64,000 nucleotides of DNA from Culex pipiens pallens. Its lineage: Eukaryota; Arthropoda; Insecta; Diptera; Culicidae. The DNA is taken from contig NC_068938.1 in assembly GCF_016801865.2 (NCBI RefSeq), forward strand, positions 3,087,338 through 3,151,337. Reading direction: 5' to 3'. A program made the translations under genes and the position numbers. The notes below the pieces were generated by a model, which had not been told where the DNA came from, made no database searches, and saw nothing but the letters and a program-made list of their open reading frames with translations. Below are positions 10,861 through 23,560 of the stretch, in pieces; positions within the stretch are counted from its first letter, which is position 1, and each line of letters begins with the position of its first letter.

Positions 10861-12360
10861 CTGTGCGATAGCAGAGAGTTACTGGTGTTAAGACAGGGTG
10901 TACGAGGTTAGTATCAAGGCTCTCTAGCTAGGGTCGTTGGGTTTTTGGGAGGTTTTTATTTTTATTTTTTCTGTGTGATCTTCTGAGAAAGCATAGTGGG
11001 GTAGGGTGAGGTGGGGTCAAGAAGGGGAGAAGGGGGTTGGCACAAAATAAAGAAGCGTAATGATTTCCGACTCATTGATTTCTGCCGCTTTGGCGGCTAA
11101 GCCTTTTGTTAAAGCGTGTGATGATAATTATTGGACCGTCTTTGGTTGCCAGATGGTTGCCAATCTTAAGGGGTAAGTTACCAAGTTGAGAAGTTACTAT
11201 TATGAAAGACGCGATGTCCATCACCCCTTAAGCAAACTTTATTTATTTTTTTCGAAATTCAGGACAACTCGTGACCAATTCGCAGTATTCCACGTGTCAG
11301 TTCAATCATCATCAAAGTAAATTGAAAGAAGAAATATTCAGGCCGACGGAGTTCAATTTGTTTGGACAGCTTGAAAAAAAGCTTTCCCCATCGACGAGGG
11401 GTTGACCTCCGGGTGTGTTCCCGGGAACTCCCGGGTTTGTGTGTGTACGCCAAAATATAATATCGTGTATCATGATGGATTCCCTGAAAGAAGGCAAATT
11501 TCGCTAAAATACTATGTTCCGTACTATTTCGCTTACGCGAGAGAGCGAAGGATTTATGATTTCTGTTTCTCGCAAAAAAAAAAAGAGAAAAGAGGCAGCT
11601 TTCAACCTCAACCTCAACTTTTCGAAGCTAAGGTAAAACACCAAGTACTTGTAACTGCAGGTTGAAATTTGATTTATGCATTTTATTATCTTTATTTTTA
11701 TTATATACGATTGTGCGCGCGGCGCGAGGAAGAAGTTCTGCCCCTGCTGCTGCCGTCGAGCCTTCATCGTATAAATAAAAGAAAAACTTTTGCTCCCTCG
11801 ATTTGCAGGGAGGACCACCTTAACCGCAGAAACTGCAGCCCAGCACAGCACACCGACGGTAACCAGCAACGTGAATTACACGCTTATACTAAGAAGCGAG
11901 CGAGAGAAAGAGGAGAAAATACACGTCGAGTTTGATTTATTTCTGGGTGTAATAAAATATTAATTATATTTTCTACAAATTAATTTCGAAACATAAATAT
12001 TCCATTAAAGCCCATTTCCCCTATTCATAATCCTTATTAGTCGGCGTTGGGTTGCTGGGATGAGGGAGGTTTTTTTTTTCTTTTCTCTGTTTTTTTCTTG
12101 TAAGGAAGAATCAGGTGAGGATGATCCAAGCAGGCCAGCAGGATTGTCTTCGGGAGGACATCCATCGACACCAAGGTTGTGAGGGATAAAAGTCAGGGTT
12201 TCTGAAGCCAAAAAGTTAGTTGTTTTTCGTGATGAGAATGTCGCGATGTCACGGAAAAATTCAGGCTGACCCGAATGTGAACGATTTTTTCTGAAAGGAT
12301 CATTTTTTTCATACGTCAAAATCGTCTCATAAACCGCTTAGAGCTCGCAATTTCCAATTT
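10861..12360. promoter_or_regulatory. single-copy intronic island beside dac exon 2
   Basis: GC-richer than the following block, with no transposon ends. Many short overlapping ORFs occur on both strands, but none shows domain-like composition. Interpreted as unique intronic sequence and possible regulatory DNA. Confidence 0.25.
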
Positions 12361-14714
12361 TCTCAAAAAGGTTGCGTTTCATTTAAAATATATTTTTTTC
12401 TAAAGTATCCAAGAGCATGTTTTAATCACTCCGTATTTCCCGTCAAACCATAGCAAAGGATCCCACCAATCATATTCTGTATTAATCTTTATGAGGGAAG
12501 TCGTCATTTTTTTTCAAATTGAGCCAATTTTGATGCAAGAAAATGTTTTCTGTCCTTAAACTTCTACGTAATTCTTTCTAAAAGCATGCAAAAAATTACC
12601 GCAAATACCAATTACATGATTTGTAATAAATTTCCCATTATTTTTATATATATATATATATATATAAAATATATACATATCATATAAAATTTATCAAAAT
12701 TACATTTTTTTTCTCCAAAATTTTGGTGACAGCTACGGTTTAAGCTTAATTGTTTGCTGTTAGAAAAACGTTGTTCATACCCCTCCTTCAATAGTCCACG
12801 TATGTTATAGATGAGCCCCAAATGCTTTGTAAATTTATTGTCGAAACAAGATTTCGCATTTTGAACTATTTTGATATTGGTTAACTTTTCTTTTATTCAA
12901 AACATCCAAGTTAATATTTTTAAACAAAATTATGTTAAATGAACTTTTTCTCAATTTTGGAGTTTTATTTAACATTTCCAATAAACTTTTTTTTTGCTTT
13001 TTGGGTGTTTTTGAATACTCCTGACTCGATATTAATGTTGATGTGGTTGTTTTAAATTAAAAAAAAAACAATACCGTAAAATAGTACAAAAAATCAAGAT
13101 TTCACTCCAAAAAGTTTGACAGAATCAGATGTTGGGAATCTTTTAAAATTAAATAAAATATATGTAATGAACTGTCGGTTAAAATCTGGATAAACTTTGA
13201 AAAACTTTTTTTGCTCACTGTTTTTTAAGTTTAGCTAAAATCTAGTGTTTTTAGCTTACTTCAGCTTTTGTGCTGTTCAAAATGTGTGATTTTGATAAAT
13301 TTATTTTAAAATCTGAGAAGGTTAAAATTTATCCATTTTGTAATAGCAAACATTCAAAAATGAAAATTACCTATCTCAATTTTAAAGGACTTTATCAAAA
13401 CAATTTGTAAAATGCAATATTTTTTAAAAGAGTAGTTGGAAGAAGAATTCTGCATTCTGCAAAAGATAAAGATAAAGATGATTTGCTCAGAAAATCAAGG
13501 GAATGCTAAGGTTAACGTTTTTGAACAAGATAGAGTAAAATGATTACTTTTATGTTAATTGGACCAGAAAGATGTTCCTACTTGTATTATATTTGTGTAA
13601 CAAGGTATATTAAAACTTTCAATTTAATTTGTTCACTTATATATACGTTTAAACCATGAAATCTTTCATTGAATTAAATACAATTATGTTAACCAAAATC
13701 GCCAAAAAATAATTATGTAAACAAAATCGCGGTTTTCCAATTACATATCATTGGTTTTTTACGGTACTTTGAAATCTGCTTTTAATAAACGTAAATTCAG
13801 AAAAATACTGAATACAATACAAAACTTAGTCCCTTGCCACAATATATTCATATAAAAAATACGAATTTAATTATGTAATATTCCAGCATGATTATTTCAC
13901 CTAGGTTTTTCCAATTTAATTTTCTAAATTGACTCCAAATTAAAACACAACCTAACGACAGATTCATCAATTACTGATTGCTGATTGTACAGTAAATTAC
14001 GTGGAATTAAATCGTTGTCATGATTTTCAGCAAAAGGAAATTTTAAATATTTCCAGAGTTTAGATAAAATTCCATTTAAAGCAGTTTTTTAAAACAATTT
14101 TTCACTGATTATTCTTGAAAATTATCAAACATTGCTTAATACTTAACACATTTTCTTTCAGCATGTATTTCATTTAAAGCCACATTAAAAATACACTGAG
14201 GAGCAATTTTACAACAAACTATTTCGAATTTCGCGGTATTTCATGGTACTTTTAGGGCCAAGAGCAAATTTCACGGATTGCACGGCTTCAGCGAAATTAC
14301 AAAAAATCACAAGCCCTAATTTTTTTAAGGCTTAAAGAAATTCTATTTAAAAAAAATAAAAAAAGAACTAAATGTACAATTTCGAAAATTTTACATGAAA
14401 ATGCTTCTGTTATTCAAAATATCTGAAATTCTGAAGTAGAGTTCATTATATCATTATGCAATCGATTTTCGGTAAAATATTGACCATTTTTAAATTTACT
14501 GATTTTTTAACTGATGACTTCAGTTAATTCAAAAAAAGTACAACAAAATAAAAAAAAAATAATTCAAAAATTTTGAACAACATCATAAGACTCAATGTAT
14601 AAAAAATCATGAATTAATAGTCTTTGAATGTTCAAGTTAAGGACTTTTTTCAATAACTTCTAAAACTATGAAAATATTTCAGAACTCAAAAATATTATCT
14701 TCTTTTAAGAGAAA
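12361..14714. other. AT-rich intronic stretch
   Basis: AT-rich with long A and T runs and no supported gene. It holds a (TA)n microsatellite at 12645-12666. A degenerate relative of the small fold-back repeat at 28233 lies around 12962-13060 (shared words 'tttttgggtgtttttgaata' and 'cctgactc'). I see nothing else. Confidence 0.5.
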
Positions 14715-17700
14715 GCTTTGCAAACCCCTGCCTCTCTAGAGATTACGCAACGAAAACGAAAATCCGTCATCACCACCAGCACCTCCACCTCCCAATCCAA
14801 TCCCAACCAAAATCAGGAAAAGAAAAAAAAAACAACCACCACCCACAAACAGATTTTCATCTCGCGGTTTGCCCAGCTGCAGCGGCGCCAACGAACTTTT
14901 TTGTTTTTTTTTTCGGCGGAGGGCGCCAGCTCAGCTTTCGTCTTACACGCTTTATCACCCCCCTGCTGCTGGTGGTGGTGGCAGGCGCTGGACTGAAACT
15001 AAGACCAAGACTAAGACACAAGGTGGTGGTGACCACGGCGCAGTAGGCGCTGGCTTGCTGGGGTAGGGGGTGGTGGATTAATAGAATTAAAAGTAACACG
15101 GAGGGAAAAAAGGAAGGTAAAGTATGAAAGAAGTTTGGAAATTAAAAATTAGAAATGGATACATAAATAAAAATGCTTTTCTTTCAACTTTTGAGAGGTT
15201 TTTTTTCGTTTGCTTTTAAGGGGAAGTGTAAATGACCGCGAGGGGAATAAACGGGTCATATTTCAGCGGGGGCTTTAATTGAGGGAAATGGTTTCGACCT
15301 CGTCGTGAATCCGCAAGAATGTGTTTTTTCTTGCTATTATTTTGCAAGAGCTGTCTTGAAGTAACAATGAGATTATCCCCACGACACCATGGACCGAAAA
15401 TGTGATCTAATTTCGGGGATGGACTGGAAATGGATCTAATTTGAGGGCCCATTTGTGTTTTGGGATGACTTGATGCTTTATTTGACGACTAGAGGGAAGA
15501 CTTTAAACTGATATTAAATTTTAATTATTTATTAAGCTTACAGAAATTAACACGATTCATTTACACCACAAAAAAACGGATTTTAAACATTTGTTTCAAT
15601 TAAAAGAATGAATCCCTGTCCAAATATGAAAGTCAAAGTGAATAATTCAACTGAATAAATAGATAAATAAGGGTACATCAATTCATCAAGTCTTTCCAAT
15701 GGATTTCAAAAAAAAACAGTTATTTAGCCTTCAACATTTTTTCCACAATGATAGATAGAGTTAAATATACAAAAAGACAATAACCCTTCACCAAGATCTC
15801 AGAACCATCCCAGCTGGGACTGCCCAAGTGAATCAACAGAAGAAGAAAGCAATTGCTCAGTTAATTTATAGCTAATAAATCTATAATTTATTTGTACATC
15901 AAGCGCCAACCCCCTCCTTGCCTTCGACATGATAGATGCATTCGTACTACGAAATCGTGTCTTTTTCAGAGTATAGATAAAACAACTTTTGATCAATGTT
16001 CAGAACGGAAATCATTACTAGAGGTGGTGGGGGAAAAGTGAGGGGGAGGGAAGTTGATCCGACTACTTATTTTGCTCAGTGAACCATAGCTAGAGAATTG
16101 AACTAACTTCACTAGATATTGGCAACTGTGCTGAGTTGTGGTTGAAGACCTTTGAAATTTTGAGCACTCAAAATCATCCGCTGATTTTTTTTCAAAAACA
16201 TTTTGACGTTTTCTGGCTACACGGAAAAAAATAATCTAGTAATTATTTCAAAATAATTTTGAATTTTCTACAAAAAAAAAAGATCAAAATGGATACCTAC
16301 TGCTTCGGGCGGATGATCTTGGGGGGCTCGCTAGAAGAGGGTGTGTGTGTTAGGGTTAGGGAGTGGGGGGGAGGTAAAATGGCTCAACCACACACTCAGA
16401 CACACTCTCTGCCCTTGGGTGAATTATGGACACAGATCGTGAATTTGTGCTAAACATTGTTTTCGCCTACCTCTCAGGTGGTTTTATCGATAAGCATCTG
16501 AAATTAAAAAAGAAAGAAAAATCGTCCATTCGTTCAGTGAGTCTTTTTTTGTTTGGGTTGCAGTTAAATTTTGATTTTGAAAGTGGAGCTTTTTTGATGT
16601 GAAAAACAGTAAATACCATACAGAGGAAAGAACAAACATTTACTGAATAGACACGTAATATATAGGAAAACATCTATCATTCGTTAGTACAATGAATACA
16701 AAAGAACTGAACGCCAATTATTGCCAAAAATAGAGAAAAGGAAAAGTACACGAAAGAAACCGAAAAAATCACACACTAGAGCAAACTTTCAGAAATAAAG
16801 AGCAACATTGAAGAAAAGATTGGAAACATTATGAAAAAAGGCACATCTATCTTTCACAGAACAAACCACGACAAAGACGAAGTAGAATAAAACTATTCAC
16901 AGAAATAAAACATCAAAAAACACACACACACTCATATATGAACGCCCCTCGCCACATAAGTAGGCTGGAAAAACTTTCAATAGCTGTTTAATTTTAATTC
17001 CTTCCCCTTTTTCGACTCATTGTCTGCCCCTAACTCTCTCCTTGAGGAAAATATGTTAGGGGAAGGTAAGTTACACACACACAAACTCCACCAGTTGAAG
17101 CCTCCCTCCCCGCAGCCTACTTCGATTTGACTTCAGCTTGTAGAGGCGCGCAAAGGTCGTCCGTACGCCCCACGCAGCCTACTGCGACCAGGTCCTGAAC
17201 TTTTTTCTTTTTTTGCTGTTGCGTTCACACACATGCACGACAAAAGCATAAAAACAAGGAAAAACAGGTTATGTTGTTGTTGCTGCTGCTGTTATTGTTA
17301 GACATTAATTCGCAATAAAATAAAATCCCACTTTTCCGGCTTTTCCCCCCACGCACACACCAAACAAAAAAAAAAGAACACACTCTATTTATTTCCCCCC
17401 CTAGTTAGTGAAATGGAAGTAAAAATCACGGTAAACGATTCGTCGCCACTTCGGCCGAGGACCCTAAATCCTGTCACCACCAGTAGAAGGTAGGTTGGTT
17501 AGGTTGGTGAGAAAATCTTCCTGCTTGCTCCCACAGTTGTCGGACGACCCCGGCCGGGTGAGCCATTTATCACAGGGTGGAAATGTCCTCGAGAATGTTG
17601 TCGCCGCGCCACCACCGAAGATGGAGTGGAAAAAGAGAGAAGGATTTTCCGGAAGATTTTTATCGTCGGTTGGACACCGGTGAAAACAATTTTCCCGGAG
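14715..17700. promoter_or_regulatory. single-copy intronic islands with CA/GT-rich simple sequence
   Basis: Two GC-richer segments (about 14715-15480 and 15780-17700) with no transposon ends. They contain four AGTAGGC/GCCTACT words (15042, 16959, 17115, 17177), CA-rich runs near 16916-16930 and 17076-17086, and a GTTGTTGCTGCTGCTG run near 17275. Candidate regulatory DNA by composition and position only. Confidence 0.3.
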
Positions 17701-19597
17701 GAGATTTATTTGCTTGGTGAATGTAGTAAATTAAAAATTAAAGAGTCGAATTAATCTGGGCAATAAATCGTAGGCAATTTGACGAGTGGAACATTTTTGG
17801 AAAATTTAGGGAGATATTCCTGTATGACCAGTTCCACAATTTTCAACTCACATTAAATAATTGTACTAAATTAGGATAATTGGCGAAGAGTGATCATACT
17901 TTCAAAACTAATGGTTATTTCAGCAAAATAGTTCGCAAATTTTCTTAAATTGTTTTCATTTGCTGATTTTAAACATGGAAGACTACATTAAAAATCCCTG
18001 TTCATTTTCATGCCTTTTGTTAAGTTAAAGGATAGCATAAATAGCGAAGGAAAACATGTTTTCTAAAAATTGGTACATGATTATAATCAACATCTTTTTT
18101 AAAATCTGGATCCATATTCATCAAAACGTGATTTTTTGTAAAGAATTGAAACCGTAGCAAAATCTTTGATATTTATTTCTCTAAAAAATAACTTTGTAAC
18201 ATAATATTGAGAGCTTTCCCGTCAAAAAACATAACTTTATCTGTTATCTTCACCAAACACAAAAGTGACGAAAAGTTCGATTTGCAAAACTTGAGAGAAA
18301 TTAGTCCAGAGTTCTTCTCGATTCTGACAAAATCTGAATGAAGACGGGAAATGAAAGATAAAAAAAATCATCCAGAGAATTCATACCGAACCAAAATTAA
18401 AAAAAACAAAAATCATGAAAAGATAACCTAGTTACATGTTATTCAGAGATTTTTAACCATGACCTAGCTTTTTCTAGTGGTTTATAATTCCTTTTTTGAA
18501 AAAAATAAATATGTTTCGTCAGGCTCGAGGCAGAACAAAATGTTTTTCAATGCAGTTGAAATAAACAATTTTTGCAATTTCATTTTCAAAATACTAATTT
18601 TATCAATCATTCAAAAGTGACGAAATGACTTACTTATCATCACCAAACATTACAATGACAGTGCTGAAAAGTTCTTAACAGCACTCATGTCAGTGCTGAA
18701 AAGTTTCTTTTTTCAGCACTTGTATCAAAAATAATACTTCTTGAAACTGTTTTGGATTTTAATTTGACCAAGCATTCAGACGCCTAAAGCAGGGAAACAA
18801 ACTATTAACTGTTTTTTTTTTTTTATTTTAGAGATGTTTTAAGGCAAAAAATATAAATTTCTTAGTTAACAAAACAAACAAATTTCAAGGAACCCTTAAG
18901 AACTGTTTTTTAAGAACTCAAAAATCTATTACTTCAAAAATTTTATGTAAAGTTATTATTGAACTCCAAGATTTGGAAAAAAGTAAACCGGTTAATATTC
19001 AAGAAATCTAGATTAAATTTTCAAAACAACCTATCCCTCATGGGTTCATATTGTTTGCTTGGCCTGAGAATATTAGAAATACTAAAATGAAATATTATGA
19101 GTTTAAATTTTAAATATCAGCTCTGTAAATTACATTGAATAGCTTGTAGAAATTTTACTTAAAGTTTTCGTCCGTCGGCACTGGTCGAGGTAAAACTTAG
19201 CAAAATTTCCTTCCATCATCAATTCAAAAAAAAAAACGATAAACTATGGATTCTAAATAGTTGACAATCAACTGTACACATTTTCTTCTTTGAAATTAAT
19301 GTTTTGAGACAAAATTTTGTTTCTCCTATGTATAACATAACCTGGAAAAATAATTGACGAAAAAAACGAAACATACAAAAAGGTTAAATTCTGAAAAATA
19401 AAAGAGAAACAAATTGGTCTCTTTTACTTTTTCGCATCAAAAAAGATTATCTTGGTTTTGGCATCTAGTTGAAAGTCCATTTGTAAACTAAACATTCAAA
19501 TTGATTTTATATAAACATACCTTACTTAAAGGTAAAATATAACCTTCTCAAACAGGTGTTGGCTGCTACCCAGTATGTTTAAAGATTTTGTTTCCGT
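17701..19597. other. AT-rich intronic stretch
   Basis: AT-rich, with no supported gene. The word CAGTGCTGAAAAGTT occurs twice near 18660-18710, a small local repeat. I see no complete mobile element before the TTAA-flanked MITE at 19602. Confidence 0.45.
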
Positions 19598-19601
19598 TTA
19601 A

Positions 19602-19995
19602 GGTGAAGCCGTTGATCATTTTCGAAGAAAATTGATCATCACTATAAAATATTTTGTATTAAATTCAATTTAACGAATTTTAGCACCAAAAGGAATCAGC
19701 ATGTGCTGGTTGTTGTCTTCTTGAAGCCACTGAAAGAATTTTTGATCTAAATCAAATGTGCTTCAAAATTTATATAATTTTGTGGCACAGTCATTGACGT
19801 CCTAGTTGACAATCATTGATTGATGACGATTTCCATAACATTACAAGGAATGGGATAATCGTTACCAAAAGGAATCAGAATGTGTAGGGCACTATTCTAA
19901 ACAACTTGTTGAAGGAATTTTGTCAAAATATTGAAAGCGACGCAAAATTTATATCTTTGAACGAAAAATCATGACAATGATGGAAGTCTTCACGT
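19602..19995. mobile_element. piggyBac-like MITE, copy 2 (inverted)
   Basis: Reverse-complement relative of the element at 7496-7888 over its whole length. The ends are GGTGAAGCCGTTGATCAT and GAAGTCTTCACG, and TTAA lies on both sides (19598-19601, 19996-19999). The interior is non-coding. It sits 18 bp from the hAT-like element that starts at 20014. Confidence 0.75.
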
Positions 19996-20013
19996 TTAAG
20001 CAATCTGAAACTA

Positions 20014-21130
20014 TAGGGCGTCCAATATTCCCGGGTTTTGAATCTCCCGGGAAACGGGAAAAATATTATTGAAATCCCGGGAATTCCCGGGAAATTTTTG
20101 AAACAATCATTAAATCTATGTTTTCATTATATTTAATATGTTTTTAAATCTTAAAACCATAGAATTAGCTCAATAACATTAATTGGTCACTGATAATCTA
20201 AACTTTAATCCAAACAAGGATGACAGTTTTTTAATAGCTTAAGGTGAAGCCGAAAAAAAATAACATGGTTGTTATTCTTTGGTGTGCTTTGGATTTCAAG
20301 TGGACTACAATTTTAATTCCAATTAAGTGAGTCTTTCATGAATATATTTCTTTTATATATTTTTATAAATGACATGATTAGAAAAGCTTGAAAAATTTCT
20401 TTGAAAATGTCTTTTAAAATAAAAAGCAACAACAAATAAAATTATACCACATAGAAAAAAAAATGATGGTAATATTCATCAGGAAATGATGACAGATTTT
20501 GTGTCAAAGAAATTGTAATATTACATCAGGACAAAGTGGAATATTCATAAGTTTTTGGTGAACTTTCAGCAGGTTCATAATTTTTAACATTGCTTAGGTA
20601 AATAATATTACTCAAAAAAGATGTAATATTCTCCCAACCAAATTTACAACCTTTCAAATTCAACTTCTCCTAATTTGCCCCAGACCGGTGTTTGATGTTA
20701 AATAATTGAATATGATATTTTTTTCAAACTTAAAATCATAAATATACGTAATTATAATACCCAGTTTAAAAAAAATATATAAAACTAAATAAAAAATATT
20801 TAATGCCTAATTTGCGGATCTGTATCTGTACACTAAAATTTAAACAATTTTCCCAGATAACGATAAGCTTAATTAATGCTCATATATACCGAATGCAAAT
20901 TTTAATGCTTTAAAATTCTTATCGATTAATCGATTAATCTTTATTACTATGTACTCAACTGTTCATCTATTGTTGCAACCAAATCTGAATTTCCAGACCA
21001 TTATTTGATTTTTTTTTTCAATTTCGGGAATTCCCAGGACAAATTGTAAAAAATCCCGGGATTCGGGAATTCCCGGTTTTGGAAAAATCCCGGGAATTTT
21101 GTCCTGGGAATTCCCGGGATGGACGCACTA
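20014..21130. mobile_element. non-autonomous hAT-like element with CCCGGG-rich ends
   Basis: Terminal sequences TAGGGCGTCCA and, inverted, TAGTGCGTCCA are flanked by the exact 8-bp duplication TGAAACTA (20006-20013 and 21131-21138), as expected for hAT transposition. Both ends carry several CCCGGGAA / TTCCCGGG blocks. The 1117-bp interior is AT-rich with no transposase ORF. It contains a lone piggyBac-like MITE end at 20239-20252 and a copy of another repeat at about 20447-20660. Confidence 0.8.
20447..20660. repeat. repeat family C copy, nested in the hAT-like element
   Basis: Shares words such as TGATGGTAATATTCATCAGG and AAATGATGACAGATTTTGT with an inverted copy near 27560-27645, and TAATATTACTCAAAAAAGA with a fragment near 42307-42350. 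No ends or target-site duplication could be fixed, so its class is unknown. Confidence 0.5.
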
Positions 21131-22060
21131 TGAAACTATGTATAAAATTGAAAAAAAATCCAAATTGGCGAAAATTTCAAAAAACATATTTTATGGAATA
21201 GAAAGAATATTAAAATTGCTTAGGATTTTTTTTTTATATTCGAGATTGAACGGCATCTCACTGTATTGGCCAACTCTCACGATTCAGAGCAAATTTTACG
21301 GCTTACATGATCAAAAGAGAAAAATTCAGAATTTTCTCAGCTATTTGAAAATATGTTTTAGAGATAAACGAGAATGGATAATATTTTTGATTTTGAAAGA
21401 CCTTTTTTTAATGTTTGTTAGTTTCAACTTTTAAATGGTGCACAAATAAAAATGTCAAAAAGTACTTTTCAATTGCAAATGTGACATCTAAAAATGATTA
21501 AAACAATCAAAAAATTTAAAAATGTCATTGTTTTTGAAAAATTATAGCTTGGCTACAGTAATAACGTCCGTCATGCACTTAATTTTAAAAGTGAAGTTCT
21601 AATTATAACCAACAACTTTGCCAAAAATACCGATTCGATCAGAAAGACCCTTCCCAGGATTAAAAGTGATTTGAATGTTTTATATGGACAGCTTCCAAGT
21701 TTACATAGAGACTTATATAGTTCAGACTCGATTGTTTGAAGGCCTTGGAAAAAAACACTTCGGATAATCGAATCAGACTTTTATTTATTTTTTGTTGTCT
21801 TATTCTTGATTGTCAAACCCCTCAACTACTCTAAAGTCATTGAAAAATTAAATCCAAATCTGGATAATCGAGTCTAGACTGTTTTGCGAAACCAATTATG
21901 CAAAATATCTTATTTGGACATAAGGAATCAAGAGACTAAATTTCAATAAATTAATAAAAATACAATGAAAAGTCGATTTGCAATCACGTTGAGAACTGTT
22001 GTATTATTTAAAATGTTGGTGGTAAATCCATGCATATTTTTGACAGTTCAACCAAAGTCA
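21131..22060. other. AT-rich intronic stretch with repeat fragments
   Basis: Holds a short pogo-like MITE copy (21720-21882). Near 21600-21655 is an inverted copy of an old interspersed repeat whose forward core reads like 'TTGGTGTCTTCGGCAAAGTTG'. The 111-codon ORF at 21099-21434 crosses the hAT-like end, is AT-driven and is not supported. Confidence 0.45.
21720..21882. mobile_element. pogo/mariner-like MITE, family A copy 2 (internally deleted)
   Basis: Left end TTCAGACTCGATTGTTTGAAG and right end TGGATAATCGAGTCTAGACTG match family A. At about 163 bp it is roughly half the length of other copies. It keeps the TTCGGATAATCGAATC word and the 'actctaaagtcattgaaaaa' interior. Confidence 0.6.
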
Positions 22061-23560
22061 GCGATCAAAGCAGGCTGCGGCGCTGAACAACAACACAAAA
22101 TTTGACCCGTCACACAGCCGTGGCACACTGCGTTCTCTGTGAGTGTTGATATTTCTTTTTTATCATGTTATGCCCCCCCCCCCTTTACTCCCAGCGCTAA
22201 TTTGTGGACCCCTCCCCTCCCACTCCCACTGCAGACCAAGTCAGTACAGAGGAAAGCATGGCCGTCTGACGTTGCGTTGTTCACATGAGTTTAAAACGGG
22301 TGTGTGTAAGTGAGTGCATGTTATTATAACATAAATTGTAACATGTTCTCAATCGTCCTCGTCGTCGTCGTCGTCGTCGTCCGGTCGGTTTTGTTGTTCC
22401 TCGAACGTCTAGTTTTGAGCGAAAACTGGACACTTTGGCTTGGGGGAGCCCTTGCTTTTTAACCCAGTGATTTGAATAAAATTGCTCCCCGGTAATAACG
22501 AAAGTGGATGACGAGGGGGAAGGGGAAATTGAAAGATATCCGCCACATTTAAACATTTATTGCTTTTTGCGGCGAAAACAAGAAACGGAAATTCATGTCT
22601 TTTGAGGAATGTTTTCTGCTGGAAAAAGGGTGACGGCGGCAAGGTTCTTTATAATTGGCCTCTTCTTTTATCTTCCCATAAGAATTTACTTAGATTTTAC
22701 GTAATTTATTAAAGTTACGAATTTAAAATATCAGCTCACCACCCTCTTTGTTTGTTGTCATAGTCGTCGCGTCACCCCAGCCTCATTCACCACACCGCCT
22801 ACTTATGTTTTAAAAGCTCATCGTCGCCGTCGTGGTCGTCATCGTAGCCGAAGCCGCGCCGCCAACTGTGTGTATTAAAATGCGTTTCATCGCGCCCCCC
22901 GAGTACGGTCTAAAGTGGAAGGTGGAAGGTTGCGGGTTCGAATCCCAACCAGGACCAGCAAATTGGCGAAAACGGAAGGGAAGTGTGTGTAAAGGGGAAG
23001 GGTGGTACATCGTGTACATACTTCACTAAGAGCAGCACTTTTATTGAATTCAGCAAAGCAAAGCGGGAAAATTATGCTTCGATGTACACATCATATCAGA
23101 GAGAGAGAGAGAGGGAGAGAGAGCGCGCGAGTCGTTCTGTACTGCTCACTAGTGCCAACTCTCGCCCAGAGTTGGGGATCAAAAACACAATGTGCCTGTT
23201 AGCATTGCTGTACTTTTCATTACAAATTATCCCTTCATGTTGTAGTAAGAGAAGTTAGCAAAAAAAAAAAAACTAAAGAGTTGAGCTGTTGTAGTTGCAG
23301 TTGCAGCTCAACATTAATGTTGAGTGAGTGAGCGACAGGGAACGGGAAAGGGAGGGGTGGACGGGGAGGAAAAAAGACAGAATCGAATCGACAGTGCGCC
23401 AAGTAGCGACGGAGATTTCAACGCGATGAAGAGTGATTTTGCCATGACTTCTGCGCGATAGTTGAGTGAGCAGGGGGGCACTTTTGAGAAGGGATTACTG
23501 GGACATGGATATGTATACACATGATTCTACTATAAAGAGTAGCTGGTTTCAATATTGTGT
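22061..23560. promoter_or_regulatory. single-copy intronic island with GTC and GA microsatellites
   Basis: GC-richer unique DNA with a (CGT)n tract at 22354-22381, a GA tract at 23098-23123 and one GCCTACT word at 22797. At 22925-22950 is GGTTGCGGGTTCGAATCCC, a T-arm/B-box-like sequence without a clear D-arm. Candidate regulatory region by composition only. Confidence 0.3.

Noticed and set aside
16350..16361. Two TTAGGG telomere-like units
   Set aside because: Only two units inside a G-rich simple tract; dipteran telomeres do not use TTAGGG.
22860..22960. Possible tRNA gene (GCGGGTTCGAATCCC)
   Set aside because: Only a T-arm/B-box is present. No D-arm, anticodon arm or acceptor stem could be paired.
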